Part shown: piece after piece, positions 55,078 to 64,000 of the stretch
Position numbering within the stretch: position 1 is the first letter of the stretch
Layout: each line of letters begins with the position of its first letter
NCBI RefSeq assembly: GCF_900108035.1
Contig: NZ_FNVS01000002.1
Location: 219,857-283,856 of the forward strand
Direction: 5' to 3'
DNA length: 64,000 nt
DNA from: Parabacteroides chinchillae
GTDB lineage: Bacteria; Bacteroidota; Bacteroidia; Bacteroidales; Tannerellaceae
The notes under the pieces: model-generated
The model's input: the letters and a program-made list of their open reading frames with translations, nothing else
The model's database searches: none
Told to the model about the DNA's origin: nothing
Made by a program: the position numbers and the translations under genes

Positions 55078-55287
55078 TTACAATAGCTGTTCGGCCTTAA
55101 ATCCTGCTTCAGTTACCGCAGCTATAATAGTAGTGGCAGGAAGTTCGGTTGTTACAATGAGTAACTTTTCCGGCTTCGTCAGGTCGATCGACCAATTGCC
55201 CGGGTTCAAAATCTTATTTAACTTATCACCAATGGCAGACACACAACCGCCACATTTGGCATTCGTCTTAAATTTCAATGTAGACAT
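55078..55287 (-). CDS. Heavy-metal-associated domain protein (copper chaperone-like)
   Basis: A 69-residue HMA domain: STLKFKTNAKCGGCVSAIGDKLNKI, with a CGGC metal-binding pair and a VVTTELPATTIIAAVTEAGF ferredoxin-like second half. Lies 20 bases after copA; most likely carries Cu+ to the ATPase. It has AKCGGC, not the commoner GMTCxxC. Confidence 0.88.
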   Translation of the reverse strand: MSTLKFKTNAKCGGCVSAIGDKLNKILNPGNWSIDLTKPEKLLIVTTELPATTIIAAVTEAGFKAEQLL

Positions 55288-55307
55288 AATACGATTTGTT
55301 TTTAAGT

Positions 55308-57521
55308 TTATATTTTACTCCACTTCAGCCGAAGGCTGTTAAGCACTACCGATACCGAACTAAATGCCATAGCTGCACTTGCCAGCATCGGATTCAGCAA
55401 CAGGCCGTTTATAGGAAACAGAACTCCGGCAGCCAGAGGAATACCGATCAAATTATAAATAAAGGCCCAGAACAGGTTTTGATGAATAAGCCTTACCGTA
55501 CTTTTGGAAAGACGGATTGCTTCCGGCAACAACAGCAGATCTGAAGTTATTAAAGTAACCATAGCTACATCCATTGCTATATCAGTACCTTTCCCCATAG
55601 CAACACTAACGTCTGCACGTGCCAGGGCTTGCGAATCGTTAATGCCATCACCCACCATAGCAACCTGCTTACCTGCTTTCTGCAAATCTTTTATATATTC
55701 CTCCTTGTCATTAGGCAATACTTCCGCCTTATAATAACGTATACCTAAAGCAGACGCTACAGATTCTGCAGTCTTGATACTATCACCGGTAAGTAAATGG
55801 ACTTCTATACCCATCCTAGTCAATTCTTTCACAGCAGCAGCCGAAGTCGGTTTAATACGATCGGCAATTGCCATTACAGCCAGAACTTCGTCATTCCGTC
55901 CGTAATATACAACACTTTTACCCTCTTGTTGCCAATTATCAATATGTACAGATGTAAAATGAGATACGGTTGCACCAAATAATTCCAAGAACCCCGCACT
56001 GCCAGCCCAGTAAGTCATGCCATCCACATTCACACGGATTCCTCTGCCTGTTATACTTTCAAAGCTGTCCACATCACAAGTCTGCGCTCCGGAAGCTTCT
56101 GTAGAACGCACAATAGCCGAAGCTAAAGGATGTTCCGACTTCAATTCCGCCGTATATAGAACATCCAAATATCGTTGTGTGGAACCTTCCGGCCAAAATG
56201 AATCCGTTACTTCGGGAATGCCTTCCGTTAAAGTGCCAGTCTTGTCCAATACAACGGTATTCACTTTACACATATTCTCCAAGGCAAAAGCATCTTTAAT
56301 AAGAATATGCCGCTCGGCACCTTTGCCTATACCTACCATCAGAGCTGTTGGAGTAGCTAAACCCAATGCACAGGGACAAGCAATCACCAATACAGAGACC
56401 GCCGACAATAAAGCGTACGAGAAATAATTACTGCCGCCTATCAACAACCAACACGCAAACGTTACGACCGCCAGTCCTACAACTACAGGCACAAAGACTG
56501 CACTTATCTTATCGACAATCCGTTGAACCGGAGCTTTACTACCCTGAGCTGCCTGCACCATTTGTACAATCTGAGCCAGAACCGTAGCTCCACCTACGCC
56601 GGTAGCTTCCATCGTGAAAGCTCCTTTCTGATTGATAGTTCCCGCCAAAACCCGATCACCGCTTGTTTTTTCCACAGGAATAGGTTCTCCACTGAGCATG
56701 CTTTCATCCACAGAGGATGCCCCTTGTACCAATGTACCATCTACAGGAATTTTTTCACCCGGACGGACACTAATTACATCTCCTATCTGCAACAAAGAAA
56801 TAGGTACTTCTTCCTCTTTCCCGTCTATAACACGACGAGCCGTTTTAGGTTGTAGTCCCATCAATCCCTTAATGGCCGAAGAAGTGCTATTCTTTGCCCG
56901 CTCTTCCAATAGTTTCCCCAAAAGAACAAAAGCGATAATTACACCGGATGCCTCATAGTATACATGCGGTTCCAATCCTCTATCATACCAGAATTGCGGA
57001 TAGGCCGTATTAAACAAACTGAATACAAATGCTATAGAGGTACTTAAAGCAACCAAAGTGTCCATATTGGCACTCCCGTGCAACGCATGACGGACACCAT
57101 TTATATAAAATGACCGTCCGAAAAAGAGCATAATTGTTAATGCCAGTACCATCATTATCCAGTTGGCATAAGGCATATGCATGAACACCATACCGAGCAA
57201 AGCCAAAGGAATAGAAAGCAACCACGCCCCTATCGTATTACGACGCAATTTATAATAATGCCTACGAGACATTTCTTCCTGTATAGCTTCTGTATCTTCT
57301 TCTTCAATTACCAGATCATATCCTGCCGCCTGTATGGCAGCCCTTATCTGTTTAAGATCGATTATAACGGGATGGTAAGTTACATTTAACGTATTGGCAG
57401 CAAAGTTGACAGTAGCTTTCTCCACGCCGACCAAATCTTTTACGGTATTCTCGACATTACCGGCACATACGACACAACTCATCTCCAACACCGGAAGAAC
57501 TTTTGTTTCCAAGTCTTTCAT
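55308..57521 (-). CDS. copA: Copper-exporting P1B-type ATPase
   Basis: Exports Cu+ from the cytosol with ATP energy. The 737 residues have one N-terminal HMA domain ([13 protein letters not shown]), membrane helices with [16 protein letters not shown], an actuator with [17 protein letters not shown], the phosphorylation site [22 protein letters not shown] (HP motif) and [23 protein letters not shown]. Neighbours are an HMA chaperone and hemolysin III. Its -7 box lies next to that of the divergent YhcH gene. Confidence 0.96.
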   Translation of the reverse strand: MKDLETKVLPVLEMSCVVCAGNVENTVKDLVGVEKATVNFAANTLNVTYHPVIIDLKQIRAAIQAAGYDLVIEEEDTEAIQEEMSRRHYYKLRRNTIGAWLLSIPLALLGMVFMHMPYANWIMMVLALTIMLFFGRSFYINGVRHALHGSANMDTLVALSTSIAFVFSLFNTAYPQFWYDRGLEPHVYYEASGVIIAFVLLGKLLEERAKNSTSSAIKGLMGLQPKTARRVIDGKEEEVPISLLQIGDVISVRPGEKIPVDGTLVQGASSVDESMLSGEPIPVEKTSGDRVLAGTINQKGAFTMEATGVGGATVLAQIVQMVQAAQGSKAPVQRIVDKISAVFVPVVVGLAVVTFACWLLIGGSNYFSYALLSAVSVLVIACPCALGLATPTALMVGIGKGAERHILIKDAFALENMCKVNTVVLDKTGTLTEGIPEVTDSFWPEGSTQRYLDVLYTAELKSEHPLASAIVRSTEASGAQTCDVDSFESITGRGIRVNVDGMTYWAGSAGFLELFGATVSHFTSVHIDNWQQEGKSVVYYGRNDEVLAVMAIADRIKPTSAAAVKELTRMGIEVHLLTGDSIKTAESVASALGIRYYKAEVLPNDKEEYIKDLQKAGKQVAMVGDGINDSQALARADVSVAMGKGTDIAMDVAMVTLITSDLLLLPEAIRLSKSTVRLIHQNLFWAFIYNLIGIPLAAGVLFPINGLLLNPMLASAAMAFSSVSVVLNSLRLKWSKI

Positions 57522-57570
57522 TATATAATATCCTTTATAACCTTTTACACCTTATTTATATTATGTATAA

Positions 57571-57578
57571 CAAAGGTA
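57571..57578 (-). promoter_or_regulatory. -7 element of copA
   Basis: TACCTTTG on the minus strand, 50 bases before the ATG. No clear metal-regulator site was recognised. Confidence 0.5.
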
Positions 57579-57591
57579 CACCGAAAATGGT

Positions 57592-57599
57592 TACCTTTG
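57592..57599 (+). promoter_or_regulatory. -7 element of the YhcH-like gene
   Basis: TACCTTTG on the plus strand, 40 bases before the ATG and only 13 bases from the divergent copA box. Confidence 0.5.
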
Positions 57600-57639
57600 G
57601 CAACAAAATTACCAAAAACAAAAACACAAAAATTATACC

Positions 57640-58089
57640 ATGATACTAGATTCATTATGTAATTCAGCACGGTTTGAAAGTCTTCATCCTTTATTCAAAG
57701 AAGCTTTCGATTACCTGAAATCAACCGATTTTTCGAAAGTAGAAGATGGCAAATATGAACTGGAAGGTAAGCAAATAACAGCATCCATAGCAAGCCTTTT
57801 CGGCAAAGAAAAGGCAGAAGCCGCCATCGAAACCCATAAAAAATATATCGACATACAAGCTCCGTTGCTTGGTGTTGAGAAAATAGGATGGAAAGCCGGA
57901 TGCGAGCTAAAAGAAGAGTCGATTCCTTATAACGAAGACAACGACATTGCCTTTTATGTAGATCGTCCTACCGCTTTCACCAAGATTTATCCGGGACAAT
58001 TTGTTATCTATTTTCCTGAAGACGGCCACGCGCCAGGCATCGGCCAAGGCAACATCCGCAAAGTAGTGATTAAAATACCAGTATTATAA
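57640..58089 (+). CDS. YhcH/YjgK/YiaL family protein (cupin-like)
   Basis: The 149 residues match the family once called beta-galactosidase beta-subunit-like: KYELEGKQITASI, KYIDIQAPLLGVEKIGW, FYVDRPTAFTKIYPGQFVIYFPEDGHAPGIGQG, with the metal-binding His/Glu set of the beta-barrel. Members occur with sialic-acid or other sugar catabolism genes; here no such gene adjoins, though a GH2 enzyme lies far away. Substrate unknown. Confidence 0.88.
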   Translation: MILDSLCNSARFESLHPLFKEAFDYLKSTDFSKVEDGKYELEGKQITASIASLFGKEKAEAAIETHKKYIDIQAPLLGVEKIGWKAGCELKEESIPYNEDNDIAFYVDRPTAFTKIYPGQFVIYFPEDGHAPGIGQGNIRKVVIKIPVL

Positions 58090-58125
58090 CGGCTGTATGC
58101 TAAAGAAAAAAGAAGATGTAACCGA

Positions 58126-59031
58126 TTAACCCCCTATCTTTGCATTTATTCCGTACGAATGGAATATCTCTACGCATTTCTGTTGTAGATTCTCTGACGG
58201 AGTTGACATGGGAAATTGGTCCGGATTATAAACAGAACCCAATTTCTCATGTTTATTTTTACCTATATCATGGTAAGGCAGTAGGTTTACAACCTTAAGG
58301 TGCTGCGGAAGTGAAGCAAGGAAAGATGCGCTTTGACGAATATTATCTTCATCTGTATTTATACCCTCAATCAAAGGTATACGGATAATGAACTCTTTAC
58401 CGGCATCGGCTACCATCCGCAGGTTAGATAGAATTAATTCATTCGGCACACCACAATACTTCTTATGCCAAAAAGAATCCATCAGTTTCAAGTCGATAAG
58501 AAAAAGATCTGTATGTTCCATCACTTGCCGAACTAATTCAGGGCGTGCATACAAAGTCGTATCTACAGCACGGTGAATACCTTCCTTTCCACAACGTTGT
58601 AATAGTTCCAATAAAAAATCGGGATGCATCAGCGGTTCACCTCCGCAGAAAGTTACCCCGCCTTCGGAGCAGTCCATAAAAAGTATTTCCTTCCTGATTT
58701 CTTTCATCAGTTCGTCGGCCGTATATTCCTTACCGGATATTTCCATTGCCAGCGAAGGACACACATCCGCACACTTACCGCACACCGTACAAAGTGAAAC
58801 ATCGGAAGAAACACCTTCTGAAGTCAGCCGGAGAGCATGCCCGGGGCAAGCATCCACACAAGCACCACAGCCCAGACATTTCTGTTTTGTATAAAGTTTC
58901 TCTCTTTGTCCGGATATTCCTTCCGGATTATGACACCATACACATGACAGCGGGCATCCTTTCATAAAGATTGTTATACGAATGCCCGGCCCGTCATTAA
59001 TAGCATATCGCTTTATATCGAAAACCAGCAT
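58126..59031 (-). CDS. Glycyl-radical enzyme activase (radical SAM)
   Basis: Installs the glycyl radical on the dehydratase-type enzyme encoded 2 bases upstream. The 301 residues show the radical-SAM motif CPLSCVWCHNPEG, then an inserted pair of [4Fe-4S] ferredoxin motifs (CLGCGACVDACPG, CTVCGKCADVCPS), GGVTFCGGEPLMHPDFL and LIDLKLMDSFWHKKYCG. The extra clusters are typical of activases for glycerol dehydratase and hydroxyproline dehydratase-type enzymes. Confidence 0.94.
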   Translation of the reverse strand: MLVFDIKRYAINDGPGIRITIFMKGCPLSCVWCHNPEGISGQREKLYTKQKCLGCGACVDACPGHALRLTSEGVSSDVSLCTVCGKCADVCPSLAMEISGKEYTADELMKEIRKEILFMDCSEGGVTFCGGEPLMHPDFLLELLQRCGKEGIHRAVDTTLYARPELVRQVMEHTDLFLIDLKLMDSFWHKKYCGVPNELILSNLRMVADAGKEFIIRIPLIEGINTDEDNIRQSASFLASLPQHLKVVNLLPYHDIGKNKHEKLGSVYNPDQFPMSTPSENLQQKCVEIFHSYGINAKIGG

Positions 59032-59033
59032 AG

Positions 59034-61418
59034 TTAAAAGCTTTCCTGTTCCGTACGCGCAATAACATCTGCTTGTAAATCGGCATTCATATCATTAAAG
59101 TAGTCGCTATAGCCGGCCACACGCACCAGCAAGTCACGGTATTCTTCAGGACATTTCTGTGCAGCATACAGCGTCTCCGTATCTACTATATTAAACTGAA
59201 TATGATGTCCTCCCATAGCAAAATAACTACGGATCAGAGAGCAGAGTTTGGATATATCTTCCTCCCGTTTCAACAAGGAAGGCATAAAACGTTGATTCAG
59301 TAAAGTGCCTCCACTTTTTACCTGGTCCAGTTTACCCAATGATTTAACCACAGCCGAAGGCCCATGCGTATCTGCCCCATGCGAGGGAGACGTACCATCC
59401 GATATGGCTTTGCCAGCCAGCCTTCCATTAGGCATAGCTCCCATCACTTTGCCGAAATAGACATGGCAGGTAGTTGATAGCATATTCAAATGGAAACACT
59501 CTCCTTTCGTGTTCGGCTTACCCTCTATAGCATCATATAAATCGTCGTAAACCTTTACGGCAATCTGATCGGCATAGTCATCGTCGTTTCCAAAGAACGG
59601 AGTCCTGTTTAATATACGTTGGCGCATGGCCTCCTTACCTTCAAAGTTAGTAGTTAAGGCTTCCAGCATTTCAGCCATACAAAATGTCTTATCCTCAAAA
59701 ACATGCTTTTTCAGGGAGCAAAGGCTGTCAGTAACAGTTCCCAGGCCGGTACACTGGATATAGGTTGTATTATAGCGTGGCCCACAGTTATAGTAATCCT
59801 TTCCTTTAGCGATGCAATCGTCTATAAATAAAGAGAGAAAGGTAGCCGGAGCATACTTGGCAAACATACGGTCGATATAATTACTTACACGCACTTTCAT
59901 ATCCACAAAATAATGAATCTGCTTCAGAAAAGCAGCATATAACTCATCATAGCTTTTAAAATCACACGGATTACCTGTCTCCAGTCCGACCTTCTGCCCT
60001 GAAACAGGATCTACGCCATTATGCAAAGTAACTTCCAAAACTTTAGGAACATTCAAATAACCGGTCAACACATAAGCCTCTTTACCGAAAGCCCCTACTT
60101 CAATACATCCGCTACATCCTCCTTCGCGTGCATCTCGCAACGACTTGCCTTGCCGTATTAGTTCCTGTACATAAACATCCGGGTTAAACACTGAAGGATA
60201 ACCATGTCCCTGGCGGATTACTTTACATCCGGCACGCAAAAACCTTTCCGGTGTACGCGTACCGACATGAATCGCACTGCCGGGTTGAAGAATATGCAAT
60301 TCTTCTATCACTTCCAACATGATATACGACACTTCGCTTACCCCATCGCTACCGTCTGCTTTTATTCCTCCGATATTCAGATTTGTAAAATCATTGTATG
60401 TCCCGCTCTCCTTAGCCGTAATCCCCACCTTAGGGGGAGCTGTATGGTTATTGACTTTTATAAAGAAACACGACATTAGTTCCTTCGCTTCATCACGCGT
60501 CAAAGAACCTTCAGCTATTTCCTTTTCATAAAAAGGAGCCAGGTGCTGGTCAAAATGTCCGGGGTTCATGGCATCCCAACCGTTCAACTCCGTAATTGTA
60601 CCCAAATGTATAAACCAATACATCTGAATTGCTTCCCAGTAGGTACGGGGAGCATGAGCCGGAACCCAACGGCATACTTCGGCAATCTTACGCAACTCGG
60701 AAGCCCGTTTAGGGTCTTTCTCTTCACAAGACATTTTATCAGCCATGTCCGCATGCCTTTCTGCAAAAAGAATAGCAGCATCACAGGAGATAGACATGGC
60801 AGTAAGCTCCTCCTGCTTATCGGTAGCTTCCGGATCATTCATGTAGTCCAATGCAGCCAGTCCGGAAGCAATCCGCTCTTTTAAATCCAACAAACCATAT
60901 TTATAAACCTTCCCGTCCAAAGCAGTATGGCCGGGAGCACGCTGTTCCATAAATTCCGTGAACATACCGGTCTCATAAGCCAATTTCCATTCCCCGGGTA
61001 CATGGCTAAAGATTCGTTCGCGTTGCGTACGTCCCTTCCAATAAGGTATAACCTCTCTTTCGTAAGTATCAATATCTTGTTGGGAAATAGTATAACGTTG
61101 CAATTCACGCGTATTCAATATATGCAGGTCTTCTATACTATGGCAAGTAAGTTCGGGGAAAGTAGGAACAGATTTTGGTGACGGGCCACGCTCTCCGACA
61201 ATTAGTTCATCCCGGCCGATATAAATGGTTTTATGTTTGCATATCTCGAGGAAATTTAATGCCCTGAGAACAGGTATCGGATATTTACCTTCATTCTCCT
61301 TATAAAAACGGGTCTCGATAAGGGCACGTTCGATAGAAAGAGAAGGTTCTGCTTCAAACGTTTGTTTACGTAGCCGTTTGATACGGTCGTTCATGCCAAA
61401 TGCATTTGTTGTCTCCAT
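59034..61418 (-). CDS. Glycyl-radical enzyme, HypD-like dehydratase subfamily
   Basis: Oxygen-sensitive radical enzyme. Started at ATG 61418 it has 794 residues; the frame also has an ATG at 61439. Key sites: FTEFMEQRAPGHT, ELNGWDAMNPGHFDQH, the thiyl-radical loop GCSGCIEVGAFGKEAYVLTGY and the glycyl-radical motif RVAGYSDYF near the C-terminus. The SGC-x-E-x-G-x-FGKEAYVLTGY loop resembles trans-4-hydroxy-L-proline dehydratase (HypD), which makes pyrroline-5-carboxylate. No proC (P5C reductase) adjoins, and one binding-loop segment (IHVGTRTPE) differs from HypD as I remember it, so the substrate is uncertain. The start of its own activase follows after 2 bases. Confidence 0.88.
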   Translation of the reverse strand: METTNAFGMNDRIKRLRKQTFEAEPSLSIERALIETRFYKENEGKYPIPVLRALNFLEICKHKTIYIGRDELIVGERGPSPKSVPTFPELTCHSIEDLHILNTRELQRYTISQQDIDTYEREVIPYWKGRTQRERIFSHVPGEWKLAYETGMFTEFMEQRAPGHTALDGKVYKYGLLDLKERIASGLAALDYMNDPEATDKQEELTAMSISCDAAILFAERHADMADKMSCEEKDPKRASELRKIAEVCRWVPAHAPRTYWEAIQMYWFIHLGTITELNGWDAMNPGHFDQHLAPFYEKEIAEGSLTRDEAKELMSCFFIKVNNHTAPPKVGITAKESGTYNDFTNLNIGGIKADGSDGVSEVSYIMLEVIEELHILQPGSAIHVGTRTPERFLRAGCKVIRQGHGYPSVFNPDVYVQELIRQGKSLRDAREGGCSGCIEVGAFGKEAYVLTGYLNVPKVLEVTLHNGVDPVSGQKVGLETGNPCDFKSYDELYAAFLKQIHYFVDMKVRVSNYIDRMFAKYAPATFLSLFIDDCIAKGKDYYNCGPRYNTTYIQCTGLGTVTDSLCSLKKHVFEDKTFCMAEMLEALTTNFEGKEAMRQRILNRTPFFGNDDDYADQIAVKVYDDLYDAIEGKPNTKGECFHLNMLSTTCHVYFGKVMGAMPNGRLAGKAISDGTSPSHGADTHGPSAVVKSLGKLDQVKSGGTLLNQRFMPSLLKREEDISKLCSLIRSYFAMGGHHIQFNIVDTETLYAAQKCPEEYRDLLVRVAGYSDYFNDMNADLQADVIARTEQESF

Positions 61419-61534
61419 CTTGTATTTTGATTTATGCAAACAAGTAACATAGCCGATGCTACCCTACTTTTACTCCGGTTAATTATACTGAAATAAGAAT
61501 ATTACAATACCGAACAAACATATATGTTTTTTGC

Positions 61535-61542
61535 TATATTTG
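61535..61542 (+). promoter_or_regulatory. -7 element of the acyl-CoA synthetase gene
   Basis: TATATTTG on the plus strand, 48 bases before the ATG at 61591. Confidence 0.45.
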
Positions 61543-61590
61543 CAACATTCACTTTAACTTTCTGGTTATTCTCAATATAAATAAAACAAC

Positions 61591-63255
61591 ATGGAGAATC
61601 GTTTTTTGGAGCTGATAGAGAACAGCATAAAAGAGCATTGGGATTTGCCCGCTTTTTCCGACTATAACGGACATACATATCATTATAAAGACGTAGCCCG
61701 CCGAATAGAAAAGTTCCATATAATATTAGAACATGCGGGCATCAAACAAGGAGATAAAGTAGCTCTGGTAGGACGAAACTCATCCAACTGGGCTATCTGC
61801 TTTTTCGGCATACTGGCATACGGGGCTGTTGCAGTTCCCATCCTTCACGAATTCAAGCCGGATAACATACACCATATCGTTAACCATTCCGAAGCAAAGG
61901 CCGTACTTGCCGCTTCAAGCAACTGGGAGAATATGAATGAAAAGATGATGCCGGACGTCAGATTATTTATGATGCTGGATAATTTTTCCATTATTCATAG
62001 TAAGAATAAAGAAATAACTACCGTGCGGGAACGTATCAATGAATATTTCGGGAAAAAGTATCCCCGTTCATTCACCGCCGGCGATGTAAAATATCATCTG
62101 GAAAAACCAGAAGAACTGGCCGTACTAAACTATACGTCGGGTACAACCAGCTTTTCGAAAGGGGTGATGATTCCTTATCGCAGCTTATGGAGCAATACGC
62201 AATTTGCATACGACAATTTACCGTTTATTCATCCGGGCGACAATATTGTATGTATGCTTCCGATGGCACACATGTACGGACTTGCATTCGAGATACTGAA
62301 TTCGGTTAACAAAGGATGCCATGTACACTTCCTGACCCGTACACCAAGTCCTAAAATCATTGCCGAAGCATTTGCTACCATCAAACCGTCATTAATACTG
62401 GCCGTACCTCTTATCATTGAAAAAATTGTCAAGAACAAAGTATTTCCGGAGCTGGAGAAACCGCTTATCAAACTTTTACTGAAGGTTCCTTACATCGATC
62501 AAAAAATACGTGATACAATTGCAACAAAGCTAAATACGGCTTTCGGCAACAACTTCGGAGAGATTGTTATAGGCGGAGCCGCTTTAAATAAAGAAGTGGA
62601 AGCGTTTCTTAAATCCATCAATTTCCGTTATACCGTAGGATATGGAATGACGGAATGCGGTCCGTTGGTTTCGTATGCACAATGGGATGTGTTCGAACAA
62701 GGTTCCGTAGGACGCATCGTAGACAGAATGGAAGCACGCATAGACTCCTCCGATCCTGAAAATGAAGTTGGCGAAATATTGGTGCGCGGCATGAACGTAA
62801 TGCTTGGATATTACAAGAACCCCGAAGCGACCAAAGCCGTAATGATGCCTGACGGCTGGATGCGCACCGGAGACCTTGGTACCATAGATTCTACCGGTTC
62901 GCTCTTTATCCGTGGACGCAGCAAAAGCATGATACTAGGCCCTAGCGGACAAAATATTTACCCCGAAGAAATAGAAGACCGTCTCAATAATATGCTTTAC
63001 GTGGCAGAGTCTATCATTATCTCGCAAAATGGCAAGTTGATTGCCCTTATCTACCCCGATTGGGAACAGGTAGACAAAGCCGGTATTCAGCACAGTGAGA
63101 TAGAAAAACTTATGCAGGCCAATGTAGACCTGCTCAACACCGAGATGCCTGCCTATAGCAAAGTATCGTGCTTCAAACTTTATCAGGAAGAGTTCGAAAA
63201 GACACCGAAGCGAAGCATCAAACGCTATTTATACCAGCCGGCGGAAGAAAATTAA
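61591..63255 (+). CDS. AMP-binding acyl-CoA synthetase
   Basis: Activates a carboxylic acid, probably a long-chain fatty acid, as acyl-AMP then acyl-CoA. The 554 residues show LNYTSGTTSFSKGVMIPYR (P-loop), GGAALNKEVEAFL, YGMTECGPLVSY, GWMRTGDLGTIDSTGSLFIRGRSKSMI and a short C-terminal GPSGQNIYPEEIEDRLN domain. Similar to long-chain-fatty-acid-CoA ligases of Bacteroidales. Stands alone after a divergent glycyl-radical gene. Confidence 0.92.
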   Translation: MENRFLELIENSIKEHWDLPAFSDYNGHTYHYKDVARRIEKFHIILEHAGIKQGDKVALVGRNSSNWAICFFGILAYGAVAVPILHEFKPDNIHHIVNHSEAKAVLAASSNWENMNEKMMPDVRLFMMLDNFSIIHSKNKEITTVRERINEYFGKKYPRSFTAGDVKYHLEKPEELAVLNYTSGTTSFSKGVMIPYRSLWSNTQFAYDNLPFIHPGDNIVCMLPMAHMYGLAFEILNSVNKGCHVHFLTRTPSPKIIAEAFATIKPSLILAVPLIIEKIVKNKVFPELEKPLIKLLLKVPYIDQKIRDTIATKLNTAFGNNFGEIVIGGAALNKEVEAFLKSINFRYTVGYGMTECGPLVSYAQWDVFEQGSVGRIVDRMEARIDSSDPENEVGEILVRGMNVMLGYYKNPEATKAVMMPDGWMRTGDLGTIDSTGSLFIRGRSKSMILGPSGQNIYPEEIEDRLNNMLYVAESIIISQNGKLIALIYPDWEQVDKAGIQHSEIEKLMQANVDLLNTEMPAYSKVSCFKLYQEEFEKTPKRSIKRYLYQPAEEN

Positions 63256-63628
63256 AGCAACAGTTCAAAACGCAAACAAGCGCAGATTTACGCAGATATT
63301 TTTCCTTACCGCGCAAGAAATCCCTATCTTTGCCCCCGCAACATCTCATAAACAAGATGAAATACATTCCTTGTATAAGACATATATCTGCGGAACATAC
63401 ATGTTCCGCAGTCCTTCTTCATGAAGAAGGAAATTTTGCAAAAAAAACGTAACCTTTCCTCCACCCGCCTTTTTCACGTAAAAAACAATCAAAACATAGC
63501 AGGTTGCCCTTGCAACCTGCCTAAAACGTGTGTCCGTACCGCACGGAAAACCTCCGTACACCTACAGAGCCTCTACAGAACGGATTTCTCAATTTTCAAC
63601 CTAATATTAACTCTTTAAATTCAAAGTT
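63256..63628 (+). promoter_or_regulatory. Promoter and long structured leader of the second fimbrillin-like gene
   Basis: A TATCTTTG box at 63325-63332 predicts a start near 63339 and a leader of ~290 bases. Three perfect or near-perfect hairpins lie in it: TGCGGAACATACATGTTCCGCA (63389-63410), CCTTCTTCATGAAGAAGG (63413-63430) and GCAGGTTG / CAACCTGC (63498-63519). Two CGCAGA units occur just upstream (63281-63296). No ORF of useful size is in it. The leader could regulate expression by RNA structure. Confidence 0.55.
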
Positions 63629-64000
63629 ATGGAACAAACAAAAGCGATCAAAACCCGCTACCTTACGACCGGTTTCCTGATAATGCTGGCAATGCTGCCT
63701 GCATTGACCGCATGCAACGACGACGACGAACCGGAAAAAGACCCCACAACAGGACACACCCTGACGCTTACGCTCAAAACCGGTGTAGAAGCCATACCGG
63801 AGACGAGAGCGCTGATCCGAGAAGCAGCCCCGGAAAGCGAAGCCGCGCAAGCAGGCTTCTACTACGAACTGGTATCGAGTGATGCGGACAGCATTGCTGT
63901 TTCCAGTCCGATGACCAAAGCGCCAACAACGCTGAAGAACGTCTACGCCCTCCTTTTTAAGAGCGACGGAACGTTCAACGGCAGAGCCAACATCGGAACC
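63629..64000 (+). CDS. Fimbrillin-like lipoprotein, 5' part only
   Basis: Starts at ATG 63629 and runs off the window after 124 codons. A lipoprotein signal is clear: FLIMLAMLPALTAC, lipobox LTAC, followed by an acidic linker (NDDDEPEKDP) and a first beta strand TLTLTLKTGV. This fits Mfa/FimA-like fimbrillins. The gene is richer in G+C than its neighbours and uses more GC-ending codons, unlike the AT-rich fimbrillin at 10880-11824. The family call rests on the signal, linker and strand pattern only. Confidence 0.6.
   Translation, partial: MEQTKAIKTRYLTTGFLIMLAMLPALTACNDDDEPEKDPTTGHTLTLTLKTGVEAIPETRALIREAAPESEAAQAGFYYELVSSDADSIAVSSPMTKAPTTLKNVYALLFKSDGTFNGRANIGT

Noticed and set aside
63596..63850. 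Minus-strand frame opposite the fimbrillin-like gene
   Set aside because: Shadow of the plus-strand lipoprotein, which has a clear signal sequence and lipobox.

Overview
The window looks like a chromosomal segment of a gut-type Bacteroidales bacterium, most likely Parabacteroides or a close relative of Bacteroides. Evidence seen in the sequence: many genes are preceded by the Bacteroidetes -7 element TAnnTTTG, Shine-Dalgarno sites are weak, and there are two fimbrillin-type lipoproteins, a complete Na+-NQR operon, PPi-type pyruvate phosphate dikinase, an anaerobic sulfatase maturase, a glycyl-radical enzyme and a type IX secretion plug-family protein. No rRNA, tRNA, CRISPR array, prophage or insertion sequence is visible. 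Genus is an inference.

Layout. 1-2094: GH2 beta-galactosidase (cut by the left edge). 2140-10763 (minus): a long, tightly packed signalling operon of LytTR regulator, membrane FHA protein, very acidic small protein, zinc-ribbon FHA protein, PP2C phosphatase, transmembrane Ser/Thr kinase, secreted protein, FN3/Kelch lipoprotein and serine acetyltransferase. 10880-17712: fimbrillin-like lipoprotein, ppdK, rlmD, MltF-type lytic transglycosylase. 17709-21556 (minus): six-gene cluster around an HsfB-like [FeFe]-hydrogenase-related sensor protein, with no catalytic hydrogenase genes beside it. 21825-22115: a promoter and a ~225-nt rod-shaped RNA, the best candidate being 6S RNA. 22176-33743: MBOAT/SGNH O-acetylation pair, pepP, a redox-dead thioredoxin-fold protein, serB, Dabb and C-GCAxxG-C-C proteins, MgtC, exonuclease III, pyrK-pyrD and an XRE regulator. 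33744-34576: AT-rich intergenic region with repeated TGTTTACA and ACATTTGTA motifs and a possible small RNA. 34577-37523: holA, AMP nucleosidase, an HsdR_N-like nuclease-fold protein and a small membrane protein. 37722-43718 (minus): nqrABCDEF, with an unusual rubredoxin-like domain on NqrC. 43851-51536: T9SS plug-like protein, DnaQ-like exonuclease, YtxH-like protein, amidase, anaerobic sulfatase maturase, a Tat-signal TldD and its TldE partner. 51562-51868: a large palindromic repeat followed by a 23-bp tandem array. 51880-64000: S9 dipeptidyl peptidase, hemolysin III, copper chaperone and CopA, YhcH protein, glycyl-radical enzyme with activase, acyl-CoA synthetase, and the start of a second fimbrillin-like lipoprotein with a long structured leader.

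Functional themes: anaerobic energy metabolism (NQR, PPDK, glycyl-radical enzyme, hydrogenase-like sensor), envelope remodelling (lytic transglycosylase, amidase, MBOAT/SGNH, fimbrillins) and signalling by Ser/Thr phosphorylation. The least understood parts are the kinase-FHA operon, the hydrogenase-like sensory cluster without its hydrogenase, the NqrC-rubredoxin fusion, and several structured intergenic repeats or RNAs.
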